Assembly (NCBI RefSeq): GCF_002849595.1
Contig: NZ_NRQR01000026.1
Coordinates: forward strand, 450,492-514,491
DNA from: Luteimonas rhizosphaerae
Lineage (GTDB): Bacteria; Pseudomonadota; Gammaproteobacteria; Xanthomonadales; Xanthomonadaceae
DNA length: 64,000 nucleotides
Reading direction: 5' to 3'
In this document: one piece after another, positions 55,464 through 64,000 of the stretch
How positions within the stretch are numbered: position 1 is the first letter of the stretch
Layout: the number at the start of each line of letters is the position of its first letter
Translations under genes and position numbers: made by a program
The notes under the pieces: generated by a model
What the model saw: only the letters and a program-made list of their open reading frames with translations
What the model was told of the DNA's origin: nothing
Database searches by the model: none

Positions 55464-56273
55464 ATGAAGCGATACGCCCTCGCGCTGCTCGGCGCGTTCA
55501 GCCTTTCCGCCTGCGCCCAGAGCGCGGATCCGTCCGACGCGACCGCCGGGGCCCCCACCGATACCGCCACGACTGAGGCGGCCGCCGCCGCGCCTGCCGG
55601 CTCGCCCGCCGCGAACGCGCGCGAGGCGATCCTGTCGATCAACCCGCGCGTCTCGATCGAGAGCATCAGCACCGCGCCGATGCCCGGCTTCCAGGAAGTC
55701 ATCGTCTCGGGCCAGGTGCTCTACGTCAGCGACGACGGCCGCTACGTGCTGCAGGGCAGCCTGTTCGATGCCGAGGAGAAGCGCGATCTCAGCCAGGTCG
55801 GCCTGTCGCAACTGCGCAAGATGCTGCTGTCCGAGGTGCCCAAGGACCAGCGCATCGTCTTCGCGCCGGCCGAACCCCGCTACACCGTCGCGGTCTTCAC
55901 CGACGTGGAGTGCGGCTACTGCCGCAAGCTGCACGAGGACATCGCCGAGTACAACGCGCGCGGCATCGCGATCGAATACCTGGCCTATCCGCGGATGGGC
56001 CCGGGCAGCGACGATTTCCGCCTGATGGAATCCGTCTGGTGCGCCGACGACCGCAAGCAGGCGCTGACCGACGCCAAGTCCGGCCGCCGGGTGCCGCCCA
56101 AGACCTGCGACAGCCCGGTGGCCGCGCATTACGCACTGGGCCAGCGCGCCGGCTTGACCGGCACGCCGATGATCGTCGCCGAGGACGGCACCCAGATGCC
56201 CGGCTACATGCCGCCGGACCAGCTGCTCTCGGCGCTGCAGCGGCTCGAGACCGAAGCGACCGACGCGCGCTGA
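55464..56273 (+). CDS. dsbC: periplasmic disulfide isomerase DsbC, lipoprotein-like
   Basis: A 269-residue protein. Signal with lipobox ALLGAFSLSAC, a Thr/Ala linker, the dimerisation domain (INPRVSIESISTAPMPGFQEVIVSGQVLYVSDDGRYVLQGSLFDAEEKRD), and a thioredoxin domain: TVAVFTDVECGYCRKLHEDIAEYN (active site CGYC), CADDRKQALTDAKSG, and cis-Pro in GLTGTPMIVAEDG. It isomerises wrong disulfides in the periplasm and is kept reduced by DsbD. DsbD is coded in this window but frameshifted. The gene follows the repeat-rich region downstream of xerD. Confidence 0.95.
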   Translation: MKRYALALLGAFSLSACAQSADPSDATAGAPTDTATTEAAAAAPAGSPAANAREAILSINPRVSIESISTAPMPGFQEVIVSGQVLYVSDDGRYVLQGSLFDAEEKRDLSQVGLSQLRKMLLSEVPKDQRIVFAPAEPRYTVAVFTDVECGYCRKLHEDIAEYNARGIAIEYLAYPRMGPGSDDFRLMESVWCADDRKQALTDAKSGRRVPPKTCDSPVAAHYALGQRAGLTGTPMIVAEDGTQMPGYMPPDQLLSALQRLETEATDAR

Positions 56274-56342
56274 GTGGGCAGGCGCGGCGTCGGGCCGCGC
56301 TTTGGCTACAATAGCGAGCCCTGAAATTCGGGTTCCCCGGAC

Positions 56343-59300
56343 ATGATCGTCCTCGAGGGCCAACCGGCCCTGTCGTCGTTCCGCCGCGAACGGCTTGAAT
56401 CGCGTCTGCAATCGGTGGTCCCCGCGCTGCGGGTCGTTGGTGCATGGCACGTCTACTTCGTCGAAGCCGAGCCGGGCCAGGTGCCCGACGACGCCCGCCT
56501 GCGCCGCATCCTCGACGTCGATGCCGGGCCCGCGCCTGCACGTGGCGACGGCGCGGTCTCGCGCTACGTGTCGCCGCGGCTGGGCACGATTTCGCCGTGG
56601 GCCAGCAAGTCCACCGAACTGCTGCGCGGCGCCGGGCTGCCGGTCCAGCGCGTCGAACGCGGGCTGCGGGTCGACGTCAGCGGCTGGCCGGCCGATGCCG
56701 GCGCGCAGGCCGCGGTCGCGAGGCTGCTGCACGACCCGATGACCCAGTCGCTGCTCGGCGCGGTCGACGACGCCGACGCGCTGTTTGCCGTGCCGCCGCG
56801 CGGCCAGCTCGAGCGCGTGCCGCTCGACGGGCTGGAGGCGGCCAACGCGCGCCTCGGCCTGGCGCTGGCCGATGACGAGATCGACTACCTGCGCACGCGC
56901 TTCGCGGCGTTGGGCCGGGCGCCGTCCGATGTGGAGCTGATGATGTTCGCGCAGGCGAACTCCGAGCACTGCCGCCACAAGATCTTCAACGCCTCTTGGA
57001 CCATCGACGGCGAAGCCATGCAGCGCGACGGCAAGCCGCAGTCGCTGTTCGGCATGATCCGCCACACGCACGCGCGCACGCCCGAGCACACGCTGTCGGC
57101 CTACAGCGACAACGCCGCGGTCGTCGAGGGTTATCCCACGCAGCGGTTCCGGCCCGATCCGGTGTCGTTCGAGTACCGCAGCGAGCCGCTGGCCGACAGC
57201 GCGTTCTGCATCAAGGTCGAGACCCACAACCATCCGACCGCGATCTCGCCGTTCGCGGGCGCGGCCACCGGCGCCGGCGGCGAGATCCGCGACGAGGGCG
57301 CGACCGGCCGCGGCGGCAAACCCAAGGCCGGCCTGACCGGTTTCAGCGTGTCGCACCTGCGCATCCCGACGCTGCCCCAGCCGTGGGAAGACGCCAATCC
57401 GTCTGCGCCGCGCGCGCTCAATCCGCGCATGGCCTCGGCACTCGAGATAATGCTCGACGGGCCGATCGGCGCCGCCGCGTTCAACAACGAATTCGGCCGC
57501 CCGAACCTGCTCGGCTATTTCCGCAGCTTCGAACTGCCGGAGTCCGACGGGCTGGTGCGCGCCTACGACAAGCCAATCATGCTGGCCGGCGGACTCGGCG
57601 CGATCGACCGCACGATGGTCGACAAGCGCACGCTGTCGGACGGCGACGCGGTCGTCGTGCTCGGCGGGCCGGCGATGCTGATCGGGCTCGGCGGCGGCGC
57701 CGCCAGTTCGGTCGCCTCCGGCGACAGCGCCGAGGATCTCGATTTCGCCTCGGTGCAGCGCGACAACCCGGAGATGGAGCGCCGCGTGCAGGAGGTCATC
57801 GACCGCTGCGTCGCGCTGGGCGCACGCAATCCCATCCTGTGGTTCCACGACGTCGGCGCCGGCGGGCTGTCGAACGCGATTCCCGAACTGCTGCACGACT
57901 CCGGCGTCGGCGGCGTTATCGATCTCGATCGCGTGCCCAGCGACGACCCGTCGCTGTCGCCGATGCAGCTGTGGTGCAACGAATCGCAGGAGCGTTACGT
58001 GCTCGGCATTCCGCAGGACCGCGTCGAGGAATTCACCGCGCTGTGCGCGCGCGAGCGCTGCCCGGTCGCGATCGTCGGCGTGGCGACGGCGGCCGAACAT
58101 CTGACCGTCGGCTTCGGCGCCACGCCGGCCGCGCTGGCCGACCGCAGCGTGGCGCGGGACTGGCCCATCGATCTGCCGATGGACGTGCTGTTCGGCAAGC
58201 CGCCGAAGATGCACCGCGACACCGCGCGCCATACGCCCGCGCGCTGGGCCGCGCTCAACAGCAAGGTCGTCGACCTGCACGAGGCCGGCCTGCGCGTGCT
58301 CGCGCACCCGACCGTCGCGTCCAAGCAGTTCCTGGTCACCATCGGCGATCGCACCGTCGGCGGCCTGACCGCACGCGACCAGATGGTCGGCCCGTGGCAG
58401 CTGCCGGTCGCCGATTGCGCGATCACGCTGTCGGGCTTCGACGGCTTCACCGGCGAGGCGATGTCGATCGGCGAACGCACGCCGCTGGCGCTGCTGGATC
58501 CGGCCGCCGCGGCGCGCATGGCCGTCGGCGAGGCGATCACCAATCTCTGCGCCGCGCCGGTCGAGACCCTGCACCGGGTCAAGCTGTCGGCGAACTGGAT
58601 GGCCGCTGCCGGCCACGCCGGCGAGGATGCGCGGCTGTTCGACGCGGTCCGCGCGATCGCGATGGAACTGTGTCCGGCGCTGGATCTCGCGATTCCGGTC
58701 GGCAAGGACTCGCTGTCGATGCAGGCGCAGTGGCAGTCCGACGGCGTGACCCATCGCGCGGTGTCGCCGGTCTCGCTGATCGTCACCGCGTTCGCGCCGG
58801 TGCCCGACGTGCGCCAGCAGCTGACGCCGCTGCTCGCGCGCGAACCCGATACCGAGCTGTGGCTGATCGGCCTCGGCGCGGGCAAGCAGCGCATGGGCGG
58901 TTCGGTGCTGTCGCAGTGCTACGACGCATTCGGCGGGCCGTGTCCCGACGTCGACGATGCCGCGCGCCTGAAGGCGTTCTTCGAGCTCGTCGGCGATGCG
59001 CGCGAGGCCGGCCTGCTGCTCGCATACCACGACCGTTCCGACGGCGGCGCGTTCGCCACCCTGTGCGAGATGGCGTTCTGCTCGCATCTCGGCCTCGACA
59101 TCGATCTCGACGGCTGGGGCGGCGACCGCAGCCAGGATGCGCTGCGCACGCTGTTCTCCGAAGAACTGGGCGCGGTGGTGCAGATCGCCGCGGAAGATCG
59201 CGCCGAATTCGCCGATCTCGTCGCGCAGCACGGTCTCATCGAATGCGCACAGCGGATCGCGCGCCCGACGACGTCGGGTGCGATCCGGGTGCTCGACGGC

Positions 59301-60266
59301 GACGAGGCCCTGGCCGAATGGCGCTGGGAGGCGCTGTTCGACGCCTGGTGGTCGGTGACGCATGCGATCCAGTCGCTGCGCGACGACCCGCGCTGCGCCG
59401 ACGAGGAACGCGCGAGTGCGCGCCGCTTCGACGCGCCGCCGCTGCGCCCGCAGCTGGGCTTCGATCCGGCCGAGGACGTCGCGGCGCCGTACGTGTCGCG
59501 TGGCCGCCGGCCGCAGGTCGCGATCCTGCGCGAGCAGGGCGTCAACGGCCAGATCGAAATGGCGTCGGCGTTCGACCGCGCCGGCTTCGCCGCCATCGAC
59601 GTGCACATGAGCGACCTGATCGCCGGGCGCGTGGATCTGGCGACGATGCAGGGTGTCGTCGCCTGCGGCGGCTTCAGCTACGGCGACGTGCTGGGCGCGG
59701 GCCGCGGCTGGGCGACGTCGATCCTCGAGCGACCGCAGCTGCGCGACATGTTCGCCGGCTTCTTCGCGCGCGAGGACAGCTTCGCGCTCGGCGTCTGCAA
59801 CGGGTGCCAGATGCTGGCGCAGCTGAAGACGATCATCCCCGGCGCGGCCCACTGGCCGCGGTTCCTGCGCAATCGCAGCGAGCAGTTCGAAGCGCGCCTC
59901 GGTCTGCTGGAAGTGGTCGAATCGCCGTCGATGTTCTTCGCCGGCATGGCCGGATCGCGGATCCCGGTTGCGGTCGCGCACGGCGAGGGGCGCGCCCAGT
60001 TCGATGCGCCGGCCGATCCGGCCCAGGCGCGGGTCGCGCTGCGTTACGTGGACGCCGATGGCGCCGCGACGACGTACCCGGCCAATCCCAACGGCTCGCA
60101 GGACGCGATCGCCGGCCTGTCGACGGACGATGGCCGCGTCAGCATCCTGATGCCGCATCCCGAGCGCACCCCGCGCACGGCGAACCTCAGCTGGGCACCG
60201 GCCGACTGGCCGGCCGACAGCCCCTGGCTGCGGATGTTCCGCAACGCGCGCGTGCACGTCGGCTGA
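56343..60266 (+). CDS. purL: phosphoribosylformylglycinamidine synthase (FGAM synthase)
   Basis: A 1307-residue long-form PurL. N-terminal domain; AIRS-type domains with [59 protein letters not shown] and [16 protein letters not shown]-terminal glutaminase domain with [44 protein letters not shown] (nucleophile Cys) and MPHPERTPR (His, Glu). It converts FGAR plus Gln and ATP to FGAM in purine synthesis. ATG 56343 follows dsbC by 69 bases. Confidence 0.97.
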   Translation: MIVLEGQPALSSFRRERLESRLQSVVPALRVVGAWHVYFVEAEPGQVPDDARLRRILDVDAGPAPARGDGAVSRYVSPRLGTISPWASKSTELLRGAGLPVQRVERGLRVDVSGWPADAGAQAAVARLLHDPMTQSLLGAVDDADALFAVPPRGQLERVPLDGLEAANARLGLALADDEIDYLRTRFAALGRAPSDVELMMFAQANSEHCRHKIFNASWTIDGEAMQRDGKPQSLFGMIRHTHARTPEHTLSAYSDNAAVVEGYPTQRFRPDPVSFEYRSEPLADSAFCIKVETHNHPTAISPFAGAATGAGGEIRDEGATGRGGKPKAGLTGFSVSHLRIPTLPQPWEDANPSAPRALNPRMASALEIMLDGPIGAAAFNNEFGRPNLLGYFRSFELPESDGLVRAYDKPIMLAGGLGAIDRTMVDKRTLSDGDAVVVLGGPAMLIGLGGGAASSVASGDSAEDLDFASVQRDNPEMERRVQEVIDRCVALGARNPILWFHDVGAGGLSNAIPELLHDSGVGGVIDLDRVPSDDPSLSPMQLWCNESQERYVLGIPQDRVEEFTALCARERCPVAIVGVATAAEHLTVGFGATPAALADRSVARDWPIDLPMDVLFGKPPKMHRDTARHTPARWAALNSKVVDLHEAGLRVLAHPTVASKQFLVTIGDRTVGGLTARDQMVGPWQLPVADCAITLSGFDGFTGEAMSIGERTPLALLDPAAAARMAVGEAITNLCAAPVETLHRVKLSANWMAAAGHAGEDARLFDAVRAIAMELCPALDLAIPVGKDSLSMQAQWQSDGVTHRAVSPVSLIVTAFAPVPDVRQQLTPLLAREPDTELWLIGLGAGKQRMGGSVLSQCYDAFGGPCPDVDDAARLKAFFELVGDAREAGLLLAYHDRSDGGAFATLCEMAFCSHLGLDIDLDGWGGDRSQDALRTLFSEELGAVVQIAAEDRAEFADLVAQHGLIECAQRIARPTTSGAIRVLDGDEALAEWRWEALFDAWWSVTHAIQSLRDDPRCADEERASARRFDAPPLRPQLGFDPAEDVAAPYVSRGRRPQVAILREQGVNGQIEMASAFDRAGFAAIDVHMSDLIAGRVDLATMQGVVACGGFSYGDVLGAGRGWATSILERPQLRDMFAGFFAREDSFALGVCNGCQMLAQLKTIIPGAAHWPRFLRNRSEQFEARLGLLEVVESPSMFFAGMAGSRIPVAVAHGEGRAQFDAPADPAQARVALRYVDADGAATTYPANPNGSQDAIAGLSTDDGRVSILMPHPERTPRTANLSWAPADWPADSPWLRMFRNARVHVG

Positions 60267-61083
60267 GTCCGGCGGGCGCTGCCGCGGGCACGGCCGGGCG
60301 CCGGCGTGTCCGCGGAGGGCGCGGGGCGCGATAGCGGCGGCAGGGCCGGTGATTCGCGGCGCAGTATCCCGGGCTCCGCGCCGGCATTCGACGGCGCCGC
60401 CGTTGCATGGCGCACCACGATGTCGCGGGGCCCGCGCTGACGGTCTCTCAGCCTTTTGCACGGCATCGCTGCTGCGGACATGGCCCGCAGGGCGCTGCGT
60501 GTTCGTCTTCCCGCATGGCCCTCGCTCGACGACAGGGCGTGCGGCTGCGCGCCTGCCTGTTCCGCGCCTGCGACGCGGACCTGCGCGCGGTGCATCGGAC
60601 GGTGGTCCGATCCTGGATCGCTGCCAGTCGCCCTCCTGGATGGCGCGTGGACTCCGTCGCCAAAATGCCTTTCCGTGGCGTCGATGGCGTGGCTGCCGCT
60701 GTCGGCGTTTGACGGTCCTCGCGGCTTGATCCAGCGCGCATCTCGAGGCTCGCGTCCCGCATTTCCAAGCCCGTGCCGCGTGACATGCGGCGCTGCAGCA
60801 AGTCAAGGGTCTGCGATATCAGGCCGCGCCGGCTTCTGCGGCAAAAGTGACCTGAATGGGCATATTACATCGCGCTTCGTCGCTATCGCGCCGGTTCCCC
60901 GCGCCAGCGAGGAACGCCGTCCTGCCGCGTTTCGTCAGTCTGCCAAGCCGGGCGCGTCGCCAGATCGGCCAATATAAACAGCGACTTATGAAGTATTCGT
61001 TCGCGAAAAATTAACTTAGTCTTGCAACATTCAGAACGTTGGGCGTATTTCCCGGCGCTGCGCAATGGGTCGCTTTGTGACAC
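60267..61083 (+). other. long intergenic region between purL and the adhesin gene
   Basis: About 800 bases. Frames on both strands give Arg/Ala-rich peptides without family look or ribosome binding sites, so I call no gene. GC falls clearly from about 60960 (TATAAACAG, GAAAAATTAACTTAG), as expected of a promoter region. A small RNA cannot be excluded. Confidence 0.45.
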
Positions 61084-61113
61084 TTGACGGCGGAATAAAA
61101 GCGGGGCGAGTAT
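61084..61113 (+). promoter_or_regulatory. possible sigma-70 promoter of the adhesin leader
   Basis: TTGACG, 18 bases, then GAGTAT. The -35 is good and the -10 poor. A start near 61120 would give a leader of about 200 bases that includes the structured element and the terminator. Confidence 0.35.
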
Positions 61114-61133
61114 CGGATCACAGTTTTTTCGTT

Positions 61134-61210
61134 CCGGGATGATTCAAGTTGCGTACAACAACCATTCAGCAGCGGCGCGTTGACGCCGCGCGCGCTGTGC
61201 GCCATCCCGG
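61134..61210 (+). ncRNA. structured 5' leader element (riboswitch-like or cis-regulatory RNA)
   Basis: Closing stem P1 is CCGGGATG (61134-61141) with CATCCCGG (61203-61210). Inside are P2, GTTG-CGTA-CAAC (61148-61159), and P3 with outer CAGC / GCTG and inner GCGGCG / CGCCGC (61167-61197). This is a closed three-way-junction shape, followed 28 bases later by a terminator. It does not match any riboswitch class I know by eye. Function as a cis-regulator is inferred. Confidence 0.45.
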
Positions 61211-61237
61211 GATGGTCCACGTCTGATCCGCCACCTG

Positions 61238-61273
61238 AGCCGCCTGGTCGTCGTTCGACCCTGCGGCTTTTTT
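61238..61273 (+). terminator. intrinsic terminator in the adhesin 5' leader
   Basis: Outer stem AGCCGC / GCGGCT, symmetric CT/CT bulge, inner stem GGTCG / CGACC with loop TCGTT, then a T6 run. It lies 47 bases before the adhesin ATG and downstream of the structured element. Confidence 0.85.
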
Positions 61274-61320
61274 GTTGCTGGAATTCCCAATCAATCAAGT
61301 ACTTCTGAGGGGCTGTGTCG

Positions 61321-64000
61321 ATGAATCGCATCTATCGCAAGGTTTGGAACCGGTCGTTGAATCAGGTGGTCGTGGCGTCCGAGCTGGCCACGGGTGACAG
61401 CGCCGGCGCACGCGATGTCGGCACCGTCGGCGCCCCGGGTCGACATGTGCTCTCGGTCACATTGAGCCTCCTGCTCTTCGGACTCGCATCGCCCATGGCG
61501 CTCGCCCAAACGGTCTGCCTGGACGCCGACGGCAACCCCGCAGGCGTCGCCGCCGGCAGCGACAGCACCGCATGCGGTGTGGGCGCGCAGGCGAGCGGAC
61601 TGGCCTCGACGGCAATCGGCCGCAGCGCCGTTGCCAGCGGCCAGCGCAGCACCGCGGTCGGCGCGAACGCGAGCGCCACCGGCACCAGTGCCACCGCCCT
61701 GGGCAATACGGCCCGCGCGACTGCCGACAACAGCACCGCGGTCGGCCGCAATGCTGCCGCCACCGGCACCAACGCCTCGGCCCTGGGCCTCAACAGCAAC
61801 GCTTCGGGCAGCAACACCACGGCCGTGGGCACGGGCAGCAGCGCGACCGCGAACAACACCACGGCGGTCGGGCGCGGTGCGACGGCGGTCGGTGTCAACG
61901 GCGCGGCCTTCGGCGCCCTGTCGAACGCGGCAGGGGCGAACGCGACCGCCATCGGCACCGCGGCCATCGCCGGCGGCAGCTCCAGCCTGGCCCTGGGCCG
62001 CGGCAGCCTGGCACTGGGCGAGGTGTCGACGTCGCTCGGCACCAGCAGCAGCGCGTCGGGCACGGCATCGGTCGCCGTCGGTACCGGCGCCGCCGCTGAC
62101 GCGGCGCGTTCGACGGCACTGGGCCGCAACGCCGTCGCCGGTGCTGCCGGCAGCGTCGCGCTGGGCGAGAACGCGCTGGCGGACCGCGCCAACACGGTGT
62201 CGGTCGGCCGCGCAGGCGGCGAGCGGCAGATCACCAATGTCGCCGCAGGCACGCAGGCGACGGACGCGGTCAACCGCGCCCAGCTCGACGCAGTCGAAGA
62301 CGTCGCCGATGCGACGGCGCGCCACTTCCAGGCGACGGGCGAGGGGCAGGCCGTCGTCGATGGCGAAGCGTCACTGGCGGCTGGCGCCGATGCGATGGCG
62401 GAAGGGGATTACGCGACGGCGGTCGGCTCGACCGCGAGTGCGATCGGCGACGGCGCCTCGGCACTGGGCAGCGGCGCGATGGCCCTGGGGGATCAAGCCA
62501 CTGCGACGGGTTACGGCAGCAGCGCGCTGGCCGAGGCCGCGACCGCGACCGGCGCAGGCGCGACGGCGGAAGGTGCCGGCAGCGTGGCGACAGGCGCCCA
62601 GGCGTCGGCGACCGGCATCGAAGCGACGGCCGTCGGCTACCTAGCCGACGCAGCAGGCGAAGCGGCGACCGCGGTCGGCGCGGAAAGCAGCGCCGCAGGC
62701 GCGCAGGGCGCCGCGTTCGGCTTCGCCGCCGATGCCAGCGGCGACTTCACGACGGCCGTCGGCAGTGGGGCGACGGCCAGCGGTTTCAACAGCACGGCGC
62801 TGGGCAATGCCAGCACTGCCGCCGGACAACTCGGCCTGGCGGTCGGCGCGGACAGCGCGGCGTCCGGTGATTTCAGCACCGCCGTCGGCACGGTCGCATC
62901 GGCATCGGGCGACGACAGCGTCGCGCTCGGCATGTTCGCCGACGCCAGCGCCGCAAGCAGCGTCGCCATCGGCGCCTATTCGGTGGCGGATCGCGACGGC
63001 ACCGTGTCGGTCGGTTCGGCCGGCAACGAGCGCCAGGTGACGAACGTCGCGGCAGGCACCGAAGCGACCGACGCGGTCAATGTCGGCCAGCTCGCGGAGG
63101 CGACGGCGGACAGCAAGTACTTCCGCGCGACCGGCGCCGGCGAAGCCTATGCGCTCGGCGATGACGCGACGGCCTCGGGCTCCGACGCCTACGCCGAAGG
63201 GGATTACAGCAGCGCTGTCGGCGCGAGCAGTAGCGCGTACGGCACCGGTGCGTCGGCGTTCGGCAGCGGCGCGTCCGCGCAGTTCGACAACGCGACCGCG
63301 GTCGGTTTCAACGCGTCCGCCTACGGCCAGAACAGTGCCGCCTTCGGCGCCGGCGCGTCCGCGGACGGCGCGGCCAGCGTCGCGATCGGCGGCAATGCGG
63401 TCGACGAAGATGGCGAGCCGCTCCTGACCCTCGGCGGCGCGCCGGTCGAAACCTCGGCCACCAGTGCGGGCGTCGCGGCGACGGCGGTCGGCGCCAGCGC
63501 CGATGCAGCCGGGTTCGCCTCGTCGGCGGTCGGTGTCGGTGCGGCAGCGACCGGCGCGCAGTCGTCCGCGTTCGGCGCGATCGCGACCGCGGCGGCCGAC
63601 TATTCCACCGCGGTCGGCACCCAGGCCACCGCGACCGGCACCAGCAGCGTCGCCGTCGGTGGGCCGGCGGACCTGATTCCGGGATTCGGTCTCTTCGTGC
63701 CCACACAGGCCTCGGGTGAGGCATCGGCCGCATTCGGCGCCGGCACGATCGCCTCGGGCGACAACAGCACCGCGGTCGGCACGCTCAGCGAAGCGGCGGG
63801 AGCCGGGAGCACGGCGCTCGGCTACTTCGCCTATGCACCCGGCACCGATGCCTCGGCGCTCGGCGCGGAATCCTGGGCCAGCGGCGAGCAGAGCACGGCG
63901 GTCGGGTTCTACAGCACGGCGTTCGGCGACAACAGCGTGGCACTCGGTGCGAACTCCACCGCCGATCGCGACAACACGGTGTCGGTCGGTGACGTCGGCA
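61321..64000 (+). CDS. trimeric autotransporter adhesin (YadA/Hia type), 3' truncated by window end
   Basis: Open from ATG 61321 to the window end (893 codons, no stop). MNRIYRKVWNRSLNQVVVAS is an extended signal peptide region (ESPR), then the hydrophobic signal VTLSLLLFGLASPMALAQ. The rest is a head of about 14-residue YadA-type repeats (SxAxGxxSTAVGxxA pattern, Gly/Ala/Ser/Thr-rich) broken by neck segments of the form VSVGxxGxERQ(I/V)TNVAAGTxATDAVN at about residues 293 and 560, and a third starting at the very end. It should trimerise on the cell surface and mediate adhesion or biofilm. The anchor domain is outside the window. The repetitive DNA could allow recombination between repeats. 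Confidence 0.93.
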   Translation, partial: MNRIYRKVWNRSLNQVVVASELATGDSAGARDVGTVGAPGRHVLSVTLSLLLFGLASPMALAQTVCLDADGNPAGVAAGSDSTACGVGAQASGLASTAIGRSAVASGQRSTAVGANASATGTSATALGNTARATADNSTAVGRNAAATGTNASALGLNSNASGSNTTAVGTGSSATANNTTAVGRGATAVGVNGAAFGALSNAAGANATAIGTAAIAGGSSSLALGRGSLALGEVSTSLGTSSSASGTASVAVGTGAAADAARSTALGRNAVAGAAGSVALGENALADRANTVSVGRAGGERQITNVAAGTQATDAVNRAQLDAVEDVADATARHFQATGEGQAVVDGEASLAAGADAMAEGDYATAVGSTASAIGDGASALGSGAMALGDQATATGYGSSALAEAATATGAGATAEGAGSVATGAQASATGIEATAVGYLADAAGEAATAVGAESSAAGAQGAAFGFAADASGDFTTAVGSGATASGFNSTALGNASTAAGQLGLAVGADSAASGDFSTAVGTVASASGDDSVALGMFADASAASSVAIGAYSVADRDGTVSVGSAGNERQVTNVAAGTEATDAVNVGQLAEATADSKYFRATGAGEAYALGDDATASGSDAYAEGDYSSAVGASSSAYGTGASAFGSGASAQFDNATAVGFNASAYGQNSAAFGAGASADGAASVAIGGNAVDEDGEPLLTLGGAPVETSATSAGVAATAVGASADAAGFASSAVGVGAAATGAQSSAFGAIATAAADYSTAVGTQATATGTSSVAVGGPADLIPGFGLFVPTQASGEASAAFGAGTIASGDNSTAVGTLSEAAGAGSTALGYFAYAPGTDASALGAESWASGEQSTAVGFYSTAFGDNSVALGANSTADRDNTVSVGDVG

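Noticed and set aside
53511..60806. A 2431-codon open frame on the minus strand
   Set aside because: It is antisense to purL and xerD, rich in Arg/Gly/Val and without domain features; long antisense frames are expected in DNA this GC-rich.
60349..60977. Several overlapping frames of 100-170 codons after purL
   Set aside because: Arg/Ala/Pro-rich on both strands, no ribosome site, no recognisable domain.
61134..61210. Assignment of the adhesin leader to the c-di-GMP riboswitch (GEMM) or another known class
   Set aside because: The conserved bases and the parallel hairpins with receptor/tetraloop of GEMM are not found; only the general shape is riboswitch-like.
61560..63975. Repetitive sequence in the adhesin as a possible CRISPR or satellite array
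   Set aside because: The repeats are coding, keep one reading frame and give Gly/Ala/Ser/Thr-rich YadA head modules.

Overview
The window is GC-rich (roughly 70%), densely coded chromosomal DNA of a Xanthomonadaceae/Lysobacteraceae-type gammaproteobacterium (Lysobacter/Luteimonas-like). This placement is inferred from the gene order dsbD-tlpA-aroQ-accB-accC, the GroEL C-terminus, an RpoH-type heat-shock sigma factor, PagL- and DUF6122-type genes, and REP-like palindromes containing TGTAGGAGCGCGCT. I recognise no rRNA, tRNA, CRISPR array, prophage or transposase.

Layout. 1-18.3 kb holds small accessory and housekeeping genes: VOC protein, lipocalin, AcuI/YhdH reductase, a membrane diguanylate cyclase, host-attachment protein plus thioredoxin, a degenerate SRAP protein, cupin, apt, a lytic transglycosylase, a PQQ-type sugar dehydrogenase, an EF-hand protein, a HAD phosphatase and several secreted hypotheticals. 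18.3-24.2 kb (minus strand) is dsbD-tlpA-aroQ-accB-accC-hypothetical: periplasmic reductant supply, shikimate pathway and acetyl-CoA carboxylase. 24.4-27.1 kb has a PagL-like lipid A deacylase and groES-groEL with heat-shock control sites. 27.4-30.9 kb has a frameshifted AsmA-like protein and a DAHP synthase preceded by an aromatic attenuator leader. 31-40.3 kb has three flavoproteins, a GIY-YIG/GNAT fusion, a MurG-like glycosyltransferase and glnE. 40.3-45.7 kb has rpoH with an elaborate promoter, a membrane AraC regulator, a DUF2306 protein, zupT and a type II NADH dehydrogenase. 45.8-53.1 kb has valS, holC and pepA (minus) divergent from lptF-lptG. 53.1-55.4 kb is REP-rich and contains an RDD protein and a xerD with a replaced tail. 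55.4-60.3 kb has dsbC and purL. From 61.3 kb to the window end is the N-terminal part of a giant trimeric autotransporter adhesin with a structured, terminator-containing leader.

Regulatory themes. Heat shock appears linked at two places: groESL has a sigma-32-like promoter and a degenerate CIRCE, and rpoH has a sigma-E-like promoter whose -10 lies inside a perfect 9-N9-9 CIRCE-like palindrome. DAHP synthase sits behind a leader peptide containing Tyr-Trp-Tyr and Phe codons followed by an intrinsic terminator. A PsrA-like palindrome lies ahead of aroQ-accB-accC.

Integrity. Several genes are disrupted: a DUF1624 remnant, dsbD (one-base slip at a G6/C6 run), the AsmA-like gene (one-base slip), a phytoene-desaturase-like gene (small deletion with frameshift), groEL (in-frame loss of about 26 codons in the ATP pocket) and xerD (tail lost just after the catalytic Tyr). 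Some may be assembly errors, so raw reads should be consulted before biology is inferred. All family assignments come from recognising motifs by eye; no database search was run.
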